64,000 nt of DNA from Curtobacterium sp. MCSS17_015. Its GTDB lineage: Bacteria; Actinomycetota; Actinomycetes; Actinomycetales; Microbacteriaceae. Of this stretch, positions 17,206 through 25,564 are shown piece after piece. The translations under genes were made by a program, and so were the position numbers. A model generated the notes under the pieces. That model ran no database searches and had not been told where the DNA came from. It was given only the letters and a program-made list of their open reading frames with translations. Each line of letters opens with the position of its first letter. Position 1 is the stretch's first letter. The stretch is from positions 1,860,001-1,924,000 of the forward strand of contig NZ_CP126256.1 of assembly GCF_003234265.2 (NCBI RefSeq), given 5' to 3'.

Positions 17206-17904
17206 ATGCCGACACCGCGCGGGCTGCACGCCCACGTGCTCGACACGCTCGGGCAGCGCATCGTCGACGGCGCGGTCGCCCCGGGGACGGTGCTCCGACC
17301 GGAGGAGATCGCCGCCGAGTTCGGCGTCTCACGATCCGTCGTCCGCGAGGCACTCCGTGTGCTCCAGTCGCTCAGCATGGTCCGGCCGCGCCAACGCGTC
17401 GGCACCCAGGTGCTGCCCTCGTCGGACTGGGAACTCCTCGCCCCGTCGGTGATCCGGTGGCGCGGTGCCTCCGACGCTTACTTCACCCAGCAGCGCGAGC
17501 TGCTCGAACTCCGGCTCGGGATCGAACCGGTCGCCGCCGCCCTCACCGCGGACCGTGGCGGACCAGCCGCCGACGCCGTGCTCGTCGCCGCCCGCGAGAT
17601 GGTCGACGCCGCCGGACGCGGGGACGGGCGCGCCTACCTCGAGGCGGACGTGCGCTTCCACCGTGCCCTGCTCACCGGGTCGGGCAACACGGTCTTCGCC
17701 CACTTCGCGCACACGGTCGAGGCGCTGCTGCGCACCCGGACGAGCGAGTCCCGCGACACGATCACCGCCTGGACCGCCGAAGCCGCCGCCCGCCACGAGG
17801 CCGTCGGTCACGCGGTCGTCGACCGGGAGGCCCGGCTCGCCTCCGACGCCGCCGCCGCCCTGGTGCGCACCACACGGGACGAGTTCGTCGCCGAGGCGCG
17901 CTGA
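17206..17904 (+). CDS. gntR: GntR-family transcriptional regulator, FadR/FCD subfamily
   Basis: A 232-residue regulator with a winged helix-turn-helix at residues about 5-75 (PEEIAAEFGVSRSVVREALRVLQSLSMV) and a C-terminal FCD ligand-binding domain. In that domain, acidic and His residues such as DVRFHRALLTGSGN and the later ARHEAVGHAV pattern can hold a metal or sugar acid. It probably represses the divergent permease-kinase operon until gluconate or 6-phosphogluconate is present. ATG at 17206 is fixed by the ribosome binding site AGGAGGA 4 bp before it; longer in-frame extensions would run through the operator. The gene converges on the acetyltransferase gene, 11 bp apart. Confidence 0.9.
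   Translation: MPTPRGLHAHVLDTLGQRIVDGAVAPGTVLRPEEIAAEFGVSRSVVREALRVLQSLSMVRPRQRVGTQVLPSSDWELLAPSVIRWRGASDAYFTQQRELLELRLGIEPVAAALTADRGGPAADAVLVAAREMVDAAGRGDGRAYLEADVRFHRALLTGSGNTVFAHFAHTVEALLRTRTSESRDTITAWTAEAAARHEAVGHAVVDREARLASDAAAALVRTTRDEFVAEAR
17824..17834 (+). repeat. CGGGAGGCCCG motif, copy inside gntR
   Basis: Plus-strand copy encoding DREAR within the late C-terminal helices of the regulator. Confidence 0.7.
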
Positions 17905-17915
17905 CCGGTCGTCCT

Positions 17916-18524
17916 TCAGCGCCCGCCGAACGGCCGTTTCCGCAGGCCGCGGAGCCGCAGGCGCATCGTCACCGTGCCGAGCCACCGGTCGTACTTGAAG
18001 CCGACCCGTCCCATCCGGCCGATCTCCTCGAACCCGAGCCGCTCGTGCAACCGGATCGACGCGTCCGCGGACCGGTCGGCGATCACGGCGATCACCTCGC
18101 GCACACCGGCCGCACGGCACGCCTCGAGCAGTGCCTCCATGAGGGCACGGCCGAGGCCCTTCCCCCCGGAGGCAGCGCCGAGGTAGATCGAGTCCTCGAC
18201 CACGTGGTTCGACCGGTCCCGCGGGTTCCAGGGCTCGACGAGCGCGTAGCCGAGCACCTGACCGGACGGCGCCTGGGCGACCAGGAACGGCAGTTTCCGC
18301 CGCTGGAGTTCGTCGTACCGGCGCTTCCACGCGGCGAAGGTGAAGGCCGCCGCGTCGAACGTCACCGAGGAGTTCCGGACGTAGTGCGTGTGGATCTCGC
18401 GCACCTCGGGCAGGTCCGCCGTCGTCGCCGGTCGGATCGCGTACGTGAAGACCGGTGCCGGCGGGGCCGGGGCACGCAGGTGTCGCGGCAGGCTCCGCCG
18501 CTGCTGGTATTCCTCCTCGAGCAC
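17916..18524 (-). CDS. GNAT N-acetyltransferase, phosphinothricin acetyltransferase-like
   Basis: A 202-residue GCN5-related acetyltransferase. After an N-terminal extension of about 28 residues the domain starts at YAIRPATTADLPEVREIHTHYVRNS, and the tyrosine/asparagine-rich start is typical of the Pat/Bar subgroup. The acetyl-CoA loop is GGKGLGRALMEALLEA and the domain ends in LHERLGFEEIGRMGRVGFK. The family acetylates small amines such as phosphinothricin, methionine sulfone or other amino acids. TAGGCT lies 6 bp before the GTG with no ribosome binding site, so the mRNA is probably leaderless. A CGGGAGGCCCG copy lies immediately upstream of that hexamer. Confidence 0.85.
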   Translation of the reverse strand: MLEEEYQQRRSLPRHLRAPAPPAPVFTYAIRPATTADLPEVREIHTHYVRNSSVTFDAAAFTFAAWKRRYDELQRRKLPFLVAQAPSGQVLGYALVEPWNPRDRSNHVVEDSIYLGAASGGKGLGRALMEALLEACRAAGVREVIAVIADRSADASIRLHERLGFEEIGRMGRVGFKYDRWLGTVTMRLRLRGLRKRPFGGR

Positions 18525-18536
18525 GGCACGAGCCTA

Positions 18537-18547
18537 CGGGAGGCCCG
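18537..18547 (+). repeat. CGGGAGGCCCG motif, intergenic
   Basis: Fills part of the 23-bp gap between the ung stop and the acetyltransferase start, directly next to the latter's -10-like hexamer and touching the ung stop codon. Confidence 0.7.
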
Positions 18548-19234
18548 TCACGGCTCCGTCGGCAGGGTCCAGTCGACGGGGTCGGCACCCTGGGCGACGA
18601 GCAGGTCGTCGACGGCGGAGAACGGTCGACTGCCGAAGAACCCACGGGAGGCGCTCAGCGGGCTCGGGTGCGCCGAGGCGACGACCGGGGTGTCGCCGAG
18701 GAACGGCCGGACCGATGCCGCCTGTGCGCCCCAGAGCACGGCGACGAGGGGACGGTCGCGGGCGGCGAGGGCCCGGACGGCCTGCTCCGTGACCGTCTCC
18801 CACCCCTTGCCGCGGTGACTGGCGGGTGCGCCGACGCCGACGGTGAGCACCCGGTTGAGCAACAGCACACCCTGCCGGGACCACGCCCGCAGGTCGCCGT
18901 GCGGCGGGGGCGTCACGCCGAGGTCGTCGGCGAGCTCCCGGTAGACGTTCTGCAGGCTCCTCGGGACCGGGCGCACGTGCTGGTCGACGGCGAAGGACAG
19001 TCCGATCGGGTGTCCCGGCGTCGGGTACGGGTCCTGCCCGACGACGAGCACCTTGACGCGGTCGAACGGGTCCTCGAAGGCACGGAGGACGGCCGGTCCG
19101 GCGGGCAGGTACGGTCGGCCTGCCTCGGTCTCGGCACGGAGCCAGGCACCGATGCGGTGGACCTCGTCCTCGACCGGTGCGAGCGCCTCGGCCCAACCCG
19201 GGTCGACCAGCTCGGCGAGGGGCTTCGGCTGCAC
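18548..19234 (-). CDS. ung: Uracil-DNA glycosylase, family 1
   Basis: A 228-residue DNA repair enzyme that removes uracil from DNA. The water-activating loop is [16 protein letters not shown] (catalytic Asp near residue 68), the uracil-binding region is [19 protein letters not shown], and the DNA-intercalation loop is [17 protein letters not shown]. All family-1 motifs and the usual length are present. The GTG start follows the S51-like gene stop by 1 bp, so it is the last gene of a three-gene unit (phosphoribosyltransferase, S51-like protein, ung). Confidence 0.95.
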   Translation of the reverse strand: MQPKPLAELVDPGWAEALAPVEDEVHRIGAWLRAETEAGRPYLPAGPAVLRAFEDPFDRVKVLVVGQDPYPTPGHPIGLSFAVDQHVRPVPRSLQNVYRELADDLGVTPPPHGDLRAWSRQGVLLLNRVLTVGVGAPASHRGKGWETVTEQAVRALAARDRPLVAVLWGAQAASVRPFLGDTPVVASAHPSPLSASRGFFGSRPFSAVDDLLVAQGADPVDWTLPTEP

Positions 19235-19235
19235 G

Positions 19236-19955
19236 CTACGCGCCCATGGTGGCGACCGAGACGGACTCCTCGCCCGCCATCACCCGCCAGACGCTCCCGG
19301 TGCCGCGGACCTCGAGCGCGCCCTCACCGACGACGAGCGCGGTGTCCTCGTCGATGGCCAGGCCAGCCGTGACGAACTCGGCCTCGGCGCTCGCGATGAG
19401 GCGGGCGAGGGTGCCGGCCTGCACGGCGTGCACGTCGATGGTCAGGTCGACGAGGCCCAGTCCTTCACGGAGCTCGACCTCGTCGAGACCCTCGGACGCG
19501 CCCTCGGGGCAGATCTCGACGCCGCCGATGCGGAAGCCACCGACCAGAGCCCGGTCCGCGGCGATCATCGCGCCGGCGGAGTACCCGAGGTACGGCAGGC
19601 CGTCGGAGACGAGCAGGCGGATCTGGTCGACGAGCGGCGTGACGGCGTGCAGGTAGTCGGGCGTGCGACCGCCGCTGACGACGAGGGCGTCGACGTCGCT
19701 GAGGACCGTCGTGTCGAAGACCCGGCCGGCGGGGACCTCGGTGACCAGCACCTCGGCCGCGCGGGCGCCACCGAGGACCTCGGCGATGTCGGCGGTCGAG
19801 CCGGGCGAGGTGCCGTCGGTGCCGGCCACGGACAGCAGTCCGATCCGGGGCACGCTGCGGCCCACGGCAGCGGAGCGCGCCGTGGCCTCGGCGGTGAAGG
19901 CGGCGGCGACGTCCGCGGCGACGAACGGTCCGCCACCGACCAGGTGGATGCTCAC
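19236..19955 (-). CDS. Peptidase S51 (dipeptidase E)-like protein
   Basis: A 239-residue cytoplasmic protein of the S51/class I glutamine amidotransferase-like fold. The N-terminus [11 protein letters not shown] and the nucleophile elbow YLGYSAGAM (Ser near residue 126) match peptidase E/cyanophycinase-type hydrolases; an Asn-like or Asp-specific peptide substrate is typical. A distal glutamate or histidine of the triad cannot be fixed by eye. Its GTG overlaps the stop of the phosphoribosyltransferase gene by 4 bp, and ung starts 1 bp after its own stop. Confidence 0.82.
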   Translation of the reverse strand: MSIHLVGGGPFVAADVAAAFTAEATARSAAVGRSVPRIGLLSVAGTDGTSPGSTADIAEVLGGARAAEVLVTEVPAGRVFDTTVLSDVDALVVSGGRTPDYLHAVTPLVDQIRLLVSDGLPYLGYSAGAMIAADRALVGGFRIGGVEICPEGASEGLDEVELREGLGLVDLTIDVHAVQAGTLARLIASAEAEFVTAGLAIDEDTALVVGEGALEVRGTGSVWRVMAGEESVSVATMGA

Positions 19956-20482
19956 GACTCGGCCGTCACCGGAGCGAGCGCGCTCCACGGGAAGGTGATC
20001 CACCCGTCGACCCGACGCCAGACGTGGTCCGGCTCGAGCACGGTGCCCGGCTTCGAGTAGAGGCAGGCGCTCCGGACGTCGGCTCCGGCGCTGCGGATGA
20101 TGTCGACCACGAGCGCGAGGGTGCGGCCCGAGTCCGAGACGTCGTCGACGACCAGGACCCGCTTGCCGGCGAGGCTCGGGGCGTCGAGTGCCGGCGCGAG
20201 CACGACGGGCTCCTCGAGGCGCTGCTCGACGTCGGTGTAGAACTCGACGTTGATCGAGCCGCACTCCTTCGTGCCGAGTGCGTACGCCACGGCTCCGGCG
20301 ATGATGAGGCCGCCACGCGCGACGGCGACGACCACCTCGGGCTCGAACCCGGCGGACAGGACGTCCTTGGCGAGCAGCCGTGCGGCGTCACCGAACTCGA
20401 GCCAGCCGAGCACCTCCGGTCCGCTCGTCACGGTCACGGTCGACGAGGCGGACGGCTCCGCGGGTTCGCTGCTGATCGGCAT
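19952..20482 (-). CDS. Purine-type phosphoribosyltransferase
   Basis: A 176-residue type I phosphoribosyltransferase. The PRPP-binding signature is KRVLVVDDVSDSGRTL near residues 107-122, with an upstream VVVAVARGGLIIAG loop. The arrangement resembles xanthine/hypoxanthine-guanine phosphoribosyltransferases that salvage purine bases to nucleotides. The N-terminal 20 residues are Ser/Pro/Glu-rich and probably disordered. TACCGT lies 6 bp before the ATG with no ribosome binding site, so this is probably the leaderless first gene of the operon that continues into the S51-like gene and ung. Confidence 0.85.
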   Translation of the reverse strand: MPISSEPAEPSASSTVTVTSGPEVLGWLEFGDAARLLAKDVLSAGFEPEVVVAVARGGLIIAGAVAYALGTKECGSINVEFYTDVEQRLEEPVVLAPALDAPSLAGKRVLVVDDVSDSGRTLALVVDIIRSAGADVRSACLYSKPGTVLEPDHVWRRVDGWITFPWSALAPVTAES

Positions 20483-20525
20483 CCGCCCACGGTACCGGCA
20501 GGGGTCCCCCGCCCGCGACCCGTGG

Positions 20526-21323
20526 TCACCGCCCGGGCGCTGCGTCCTGCCCCTTCGGCGTGAGCGGCCCGCGCGCGAGCTTGTGCTGCGCCGACTGCGC
20601 CACCGGACGGACCGTCACGAGGTCGAGGTTGACGTGCGCGGGCAGCTCGACGGCGTGCACGATCGCCTCGGCGACGTCGTCGGCCACCAACGGCGCCTCG
20701 ACGCCGTCGTAGACGGCCGCGGCCGCCGCGGTGTCGCCGCCGAACCGGACCACGGAGAACTCCTCGGTCTTCACCATCCCGGGGGCGATCTCCACGACGC
20801 GGATCGGCTCGCCGTTCAGTTCCAGCCGGAGCACCCCGACGAGGGCGTGCTCGGCGTGCTTCGCCGCGACGTAGCCGCCGCCGTTCTCGTAGGTCACGAT
20901 CCCGGCGGTGCTCGTCACCGTGACGACGTCGGCACCGCCCGTCACGGCCGCACGACGGCGCAGGGCCGGCAGCAGTGCCGCGGTGACCCGCTTGGTGCCG
21001 AGGACGTTCACCTCGAACATCGCACGCCAGTCGTCGATGTCGGACTCCTCCACCGATGCCGAGCCGAAGGCCCCGCCGGCGTTGTTGACGAGGACGTCCG
21101 CACCGCCGAGGGCGTCCACGTGGGCAGCGAGCGCCGACACGTCTGCGTCCGAGGTGACGTCGACGACGAGGGTGTCCGCCCCGGTCTCCGCGGCGAGCGC
21201 CTCGAGACGGTCGGCTCGTCGGGCGACGGCGAGGACGTCCCACCCGTGCTGACGGAAGAGCCGGACGGTGGCGGCTCCGATGCCCGAGCTGGCTCCGGTG
21301 ACGACGGCTCGACGGTTGGTCAT
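20526..21323 (-). CDS. Short-chain dehydrogenase/reductase
   Basis: A classical SDR of 265 residues that uses NAD(P)H on an unknown carbonyl or alcohol substrate. Nucleotide-binding motif GASSGIG at residues 10-16, structural NNAGG at 80-84, and catalytic Ser near 138, Tyr near 151 and Lys near 155 (YVAAK) are all present. The sequence is close to the YdfG/serine-dehydrogenase type. The ATG has ribosome binding site GAGGAG. TAGCGT at 21363-21368 on the minus strand looks like the -10 element, giving a short leader. It is divergent from the acyltransferase gene. Confidence 0.9.
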   Translation of the reverse strand: MTNRRAVVTGASSGIGAATVRLFRQHGWDVLAVARRADRLEALAAETGADTLVVDVTSDADVSALAAHVDALGGADVLVNNAGGAFGSASVEESDIDDWRAMFEVNVLGTKRVTAALLPALRRRAAVTGGADVVTVTSTAGIVTYENGGGYVAAKHAEHALVGVLRLELNGEPIRVVEIAPGMVKTEEFSVVRFGGDTAAAAAVYDGVEAPLVADDVAEAIVHAVELPAHVNLDLVTVRPVAQSAQHKLARGPLTPKGQDAAPGR

Positions 21324-21407
21324 GGTGCTCCTCGTGGTGGTCGATGGTGCCGGGTGCCGTCAACGCTACCGACACGCCGGGGGCCCCCGGACGGTAACGT
21401 GCGGTGG

Positions 21408-22499
21408 ATGACGACGGACGCCGCCCCTCCCGCGCCCTCGGTCCCGGCGGGACGGCTCGACCCGGGTCGGGCGGGACGTCGGATCCCGATGTGGGACACC
21501 GCCCGGTTCCTCGCGGTGACGCTCGTGGTGATCGGGCACGCGATCCAGCGGCAGACCGCGGGCAGCGAGCACGCGCTCGCGCTGTACACGTTCATCTACG
21601 CGTTCCACATGCCCGCGTTCGGCGTGATCAGCGGGTACTTCTCGTCCGCGGACACCCCGACGGCGAAGCGGATGCGGCGGACCTTCACGGACATCGTCGT
21701 GCCGTACATCGTGATGCAGACGATCTGGACCGTGGTGCAGGCGCTCGTCGAGGGCGGCAAGGAGTTCAACCCCACGAAGCCGACGTGGACGCTGTGGTTC
21801 CTGCTGGCGCTGGGGATCTTCCGGCTGATCCTGCCGTACCTGGCGCAGCTGCGATGGCCGTTGCTCTGGGCCGTGGTGTTGAGCATCGGGGTGGGGTACT
21901 TCGACAACGTCGACTCGACGCTGTCGCTGTCGCGGGCGATCAGTCTGCTGCCGTTCTTCCTGCTCGGCTGGCAGGTGCGGCAGTGGGGGGTGTTCGACCG
22001 CTGGTACGAGGCGCCCCGGCGGGTCGTGGTCCGGGTCCGGGTCGCTGCTGCGCTGCTGTTCGCCGTGTGGGCGGTGGCCTGCGTGCTGTTCATCCCGCAG
22101 TTCAAGCAGTTCGACCTGCACCACTGGTTCTTCTACGACGACTCGTACTCGGGTCTCGGCGAGGACACGTGGTGGGCCGGTGGGGTCCGGTTCGGGCTGA
22201 TGCTGTTCGCGGCGCTGCTGACGGCGGCGTTCCTGCTGCTCGTGCCGCGGCGGACGGTGTGGTTGACCAGGTTCGGCGCGGCGACGATGTACGTCTACCT
22301 GCTGCACACGTTCGTGCTCTACCCGATCCGCGAGTCCGGCGTCCTGGCCGGGGAGCACTCGGCGTGGCCGTACGTGCTCCTCATGGTGCTGTTGGCGTGT
22401 GGAGTGAGTCTGTTCCTGGCGCAGCCGTTCGTCCGGCGTGGGATGCGGTGGTTGCTCGAGCCGAAGGTCGACTGGCTGTTCCGTCGCGACCCGGTCTGA
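21408..22499 (+). CDS. Acyltransferase 3 family membrane protein
   Basis: A 363-residue polytopic membrane protein with about ten helices that transfers acyl groups to a cell-surface or secreted glycan or lipid. The N-terminal motif WDTARFLAVTLVVIGHAIQ carries the conserved Arg and His, and FHMPAFGVISGYF follows, both typical of the OpgC/NodX-like family. A long loop around residues 235-275 (HHWFFYDDSYSGLGEDTWW) faces one side. TAACGT is 7 bp before the ATG with no clear ribosome binding site, so it may be leaderless. It converges on the AraC gene, 9 bp apart. Confidence 0.85.
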   Translation: MTTDAAPPAPSVPAGRLDPGRAGRRIPMWDTARFLAVTLVVIGHAIQRQTAGSEHALALYTFIYAFHMPAFGVISGYFSSADTPTAKRMRRTFTDIVVPYIVMQTIWTVVQALVEGGKEFNPTKPTWTLWFLLALGIFRLILPYLAQLRWPLLWAVVLSIGVGYFDNVDSTLSLSRAISLLPFFLLGWQVRQWGVFDRWYEAPRRVVVRVRVAAALLFAVWAVACVLFIPQFKQFDLHHWFFYDDSYSGLGEDTWWAGGVRFGLMLFAALLTAAFLLLVPRRTVWLTRFGAATMYVYLLHTFVLYPIRESGVLAGEHSAWPYVLLMVLLACGVSLFLAQPFVRRGMRWLLEPKVDWLFRRDPV

Positions 22500-22508
22500 C
22501 CCGCAGCC

Positions 22509-23498
22509 TCAGGAGCGCAGGGTGTCGCTCGGTCGTTCGCCGAACCGCTCGGCGTAGTACCCGGCGAAGCGGCCGAGGTGTGCGAACCCGTACTCCCGGG
22601 CCACCGCCGCGACGCTGACCTCGCCGGGTCGGGCGTCGGCGAGCGCGGTCCGGACCCGTCGGAGTCGGGCTTCGCGGAGGGTCTCGAGCGGCGTGGGGAG
22701 GTCGTTGCGCCCGAACGCCTGTTGGAGCCCCCGTTGGCTGAGACCGGCCGCCTGGGCGATGTCGGCGGCGGTGACGGGTTCCCCGAGGTGTTCCTCGATG
22801 TAGTCGAGCGCCCGGGCGACGTTGCGGGGGTGTCCGACGTGACGGGGTGCCGCGGGGACGGGGGCGAAGGCGTCGAGCATCCGGCGGCTGACGGCGTCGA
22901 CGTGTCGGGCGCGCTCGAGTCGGTCGGCGGCGGGGTCGAGGAGGACGGGGGTGGACGCGGCGAGCACGGCGCGGAGGGCGGCGAGGCTGGCGGCGTCGGG
23001 GCGGCGGGCGAAGACGAGGGGCCCTGGGCTGGTGCCGGTGCGGGCGGCGTGCAGGTCCTCGAGGGCGCGGGCGTCGACGTCGATGGTGTGCAGCGTGACG
23101 CCGGCGGGTGCCTCGATGGTGAAGGGTCGGCCGGTCGGGTAGACGGCTGGGACGCCCGCCTCGGCGACGAGTTCGTCGTCGGTGCCGGCGTCGAAGGCGA
23201 CCTGCCCGTCGTGCGCCCAGGTGACGAGGTAGCGCCCCTCGGGTTCGATCCGGCCCCAGCGGCGGGCGCTCAGGGCGGAGCTGCGGAGGCGGAGTCGGTC
23301 GTCGCCGACGGCGCGGAAGCGGAACCCGAAGGGGCGGGACTCGTCCTGGGTCAGTCGGACCTGGTGGGCGTTGTGCACGCGCTCGTAGAACCCCATGGCC
23401 TCGTCGAGGTCCCGGCCGGCGACGTCGTCCCGGCGGACGGGCGGGTGCTCGGGGCCGCCGTGCGGGTCGCGGTGCGGGGGCGGCATCGGAGAGCTCAT
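22509..23498 (-). CDS. AraC-family transcriptional regulator
   Basis: A 329-residue regulator. The N-terminal two-thirds is an AraC-binding-like sensor domain (GRYLVTWAHDGQVAFDA, VYPTGRPFTIEAP). The C-terminal 100 residues hold the double helix-turn-helix (EPVTAADIAQAAGLSQRGLQQAF and VSVAAVAREYGFAHLGRFAGYYAERFGERPS). Starts at 23519 or 23498 are possible. I prefer ATG at 23498 because a TACAGT -10-like hexamer lies 9 bp before it and would be inside the longer reading frame. Its target is unknown; the nearest divergent genes are the small ORF and metY, and the convergent neighbour is the acyltransferase. Confidence 0.85.
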   Translation of the reverse strand: MSSPMPPPHRDPHGGPEHPPVRRDDVAGRDLDEAMGFYERVHNAHQVRLTQDESRPFGFRFRAVGDDRLRLRSSALSARRWGRIEPEGRYLVTWAHDGQVAFDAGTDDELVAEAGVPAVYPTGRPFTIEAPAGVTLHTIDVDARALEDLHAARTGTSPGPLVFARRPDAASLAALRAVLAASTPVLLDPAADRLERARHVDAVSRRMLDAFAPVPAAPRHVGHPRNVARALDYIEEHLGEPVTAADIAQAAGLSQRGLQQAFGRNDLPTPLETLREARLRRVRTALADARPGEVSVAAVAREYGFAHLGRFAGYYAERFGERPSDTLRS

Positions 23499-23608
23499 GA
23501 CGGCGACACTGTAGGACATCCGTCGGGCCCCGGACGACGCCGACGTCCCCACCGGCCGGTTGTCGGCTCGATCCGGATGGATCGCCACATGCGGCACTCG
23601 GGCCCGTG

Positions 23609-23626
23609 CTGTCAAGCCCCTGACAG
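23609..23626. promoter_or_regulatory. Short palindrome in the presumed rightward promoter
   Basis: CTGTCA and TGACAG are separated by AGCCCC; the right arm overlaps CTGACA, a -35-like hexamer placed 18 bp from TAGCGT. The site could bind a repressor of the small ORF and metY, or the AraC regulator. Confidence 0.4.
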
Positions 23627-23728
23627 AGTGACGGGCGCGGTCGTAGCGTCGGTGTCACCGCCGACACGCTCCGGTTCGACACGCCGACCTCCGTCGGCTG
23701 CCCGTGCGGCCGGCGGCTGAGGAACCCC

Positions 23729-23899
23729 ATGAGCACGTACCGGTCCGAGCCCGACGTCCCACCGGCTCGCATCGACTCCCTCGTCCGTCACCGCACGTCC
23801 GTCCGACAGGCGATGCCGATCCCGTTCCCGCCGCTGCCTCCGATGCGGTACTCGGACTTCTTCGTCGACCACGGGCGGCGGAGCACCAGCACCGACTGA
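23729..23899 (+). CDS. Putative 56-residue small protein upstream of metY
   Basis: An ATG preceded by GAGGA at good spacing opens a 56-codon frame. The product is basic at its N-terminus, then has a proline-rich stretch (QAMPIPFPPLPPMRYSDFF) and ends SDFFVDHGRRSTSTD. There is no signal peptide, Cys pair or membrane segment. It lies about 200 bp before metY, so it may be an independent small protein or a leader peptide for the methionine genes. Support is the start signal and a sensible composition; I do not recognise a family. Confidence 0.45.
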   Translation: MSTYRSEPDVPPARIDSLVRHRTSVRQAMPIPFPPLPPMRYSDFFVDHGRRSTSTD

Positions 23900-23915
23900 C
23901 GGCACCCGGGTCCGA

Positions 23916-23926
23916 CGGGAGGCCCG
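23916..23926 (+). repeat. CGGGAGGCCCG motif, intergenic
   Basis: Lies 17 bp after the stop of the small ORF and upstream of metY. Confidence 0.7.
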
Positions 23927-24097
23927 CCCGCCGTGTCCCACTGCGCGTTACGTCCGACGACGGGCGCGCTGGTGCCCGCCCGGCCACCTGCGTAGCGTGA
24001 CGGGCGACGGACAGACGCGGCGGTCCTCCCGACACCGCGCCCGTGTCGATGCACCCGTGTCGACCCGACGACCACGGTGACGGAAGAGGAGCTCCCG

Positions 24098-25429
24098 ATG
24101 ACCACGAACGACGCAACCGCCTGGCGGTTCGAGACCACGCAGGTGCACGCGGGTGCCGCTCCGGACCCGACGACGGGTGCCCGGGCGACCCCGATCTACA
24201 AGACGACCTCGTACGTGTTCGAGAACTCGGACCACGCGCGGGACCTGTTCGCGCTGGCGCAGCCGGGCAACATCTACTCGCGGATCATGAACCCGACGAA
24301 CGACGTCGTCGAGCAGCGCATCGCCGCACTCGAGGGCGGCACCGGGGCGCTGCTGGTGTCGAGCGGCCAGGCGGCGGAGACCTACGCGGTGCTCAACATC
24401 GCCGGGGCCGGTGACCACATCGTCTCGTCGTCGTCGATCTACGGCGGGACGTACAACCTGTTCAAGTACACGCTCGCCAAGCTCGGCATCGAGACCACGT
24501 TCGTCGAGGACCAGGACGACCCCGAGGAGTGGCGTCGCGCGGTCCGTCCGAACACGAAGCTGTTCTTCGCCGAGACCATCGGCAACCCGCGCATCAACGT
24601 GCTCGACATCGAGACCGTCGCCGGCGTCGCGCACGAGTCGGGCGTCCCGCTCATCGTCGACAACACGATCGCCACGCCGTACCTGATCCGTCCGTTCGAG
24701 CACGGGGCGGACATCGTCGTGCACTCGGCGACGAAGTTCCTGGGCGGGCACGGCACCGTCATCGGTGGGGTCATCGTCGACGGCGGCACCTTCGCCTGGT
24801 CGGAGCACGCCGAGCGGTTCCCGGAGTTCAGCACGCCGGACCCGTCGTACCACGGGGCGGTCTTCTCGCAGGCCGTCGGCGACGCCCTGGCCTACATCGT
24901 CAAGGCGCGGGTGCAGCTGCTCCGCGACCTCGGGGCGTCGAACTCCCCCGACACGGCGTTCGCGCTGCTGCAGGGCATCGAGACGTTGAGCCTGCGCATC
25001 GAGCGACACGTGTCGAACGCGCAGGAGATCGCGGAGTGGCTCGACCGACACCCGGACGTCGCCACGGTGGCCTACGCGGGCCTGCCGACGAGCCCGTGGT
25101 ACCCGGCGGCGACGAAGTACGCCCCGCGCGGTGTCGGTGCGGTGCTGTCGTTCGAACTCAAGGGCGGTGTCGACGCGGGACGTGCGCTGGTGGACGAGCT
25201 GCAGCTGTTCTCGCACCTGGCGAACATCGGCGACGTCCGCTCGCTCGTGATCCACCCGGCGTCCACGACCCACTCGCAGCTGACCCCCGAGCAGCAGCTC
25301 ACCACCGGGGTCACCCCGGGCCTGGTGCGCCTGTCGGTCGGCATCGAGAACGTCGAGGACCTCAAGGCCGACCTCGAGGCCGGGCTCGCCGCAGCGCGAG
25401 CCGTCGCCCAGGCGGGCCTGCGCGCCTGA
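24098..25429 (+). CDS. metY: O-acetylhomoserine sulfhydrylase (O-acetylhomoserine aminocarboxypropyltransferase)
   Basis: A 443-residue PLP enzyme that joins sulfide to O-acetylhomoserine to make homocysteine for methionine. The cofactor Lys is near residue 213 (VHSATKFLGGHGT). The phosphate- and substrate-contact motifs YSRIMNPT, SGQAAETYA and DNTIATPYL match the MetY branch of the Cys/Met-metabolism family, and the C-terminal HPASTTHSQLTPEQQ is typical. I use ATG at 24098, 6 bp after GAGGAG; an in-frame GTG at 24077 would lie upstream of that site. MetX, which makes its substrate, follows 135 bp downstream. Confidence 0.95.
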   Translation: MTTNDATAWRFETTQVHAGAAPDPTTGARATPIYKTTSYVFENSDHARDLFALAQPGNIYSRIMNPTNDVVEQRIAALEGGTGALLVSSGQAAETYAVLNIAGAGDHIVSSSSIYGGTYNLFKYTLAKLGIETTFVEDQDDPEEWRRAVRPNTKLFFAETIGNPRINVLDIETVAGVAHESGVPLIVDNTIATPYLIRPFEHGADIVVHSATKFLGGHGTVIGGVIVDGGTFAWSEHAERFPEFSTPDPSYHGAVFSQAVGDALAYIVKARVQLLRDLGASNSPDTAFALLQGIETLSLRIERHVSNAQEIAEWLDRHPDVATVAYAGLPTSPWYPAATKYAPRGVGAVLSFELKGGVDAGRALVDELQLFSHLANIGDVRSLVIHPASTTHSQLTPEQQLTTGVTPGLVRLSVGIENVEDLKADLEAGLAAARAVAQAGLRA

Positions 25430-25537
25430 CCCCGGCACGACGCGACGTGGGCGTATCCCCGCAGCGGTACCCCGCCGCGCGGACCCGTCCACGGCGCGTT
25501 CGGCAGGCCGTCGCGACGTAACACGGCGGCGGTGCGG

Positions 25538-25548
25538 CGGGCCTCCCG
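25538..25548 (-). repeat. CGGGAGGCCCG motif, intergenic, reverse orientation
   Basis: One of only two minus-strand copies; it sits 16 bp before the metX start, next to a CAGACT hexamer. Confidence 0.7.
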
Positions 25549-25564
25549 GCAGACTGGACGCACG

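Larger units (their letters stand above)
23499..24097. other. 599-bp regulatory-looking region between the AraC gene and metY
   Basis: It holds the AraC promoter (TACAGT on the minus strand), a 6-bp inverted repeat CTGTCA-TGACAG at 23609-23626, and two TAGCGT hexamers near 23644 and 23993 that could be -10 elements of rightward promoters. CTGACA lies 18 bp before the first of these. It also holds a 56-codon ORF and one CGGGAGGCCCG copy. I see no SAM riboswitch core. Confidence 0.5.

Noticed and set aside
23900..24097. Possible SAM riboswitch before metY
   Set aside because: I looked for the conserved cores and paired elements of SAM-I and SAM-IV types and saw none; the hairpins present are short and GC-rich only.
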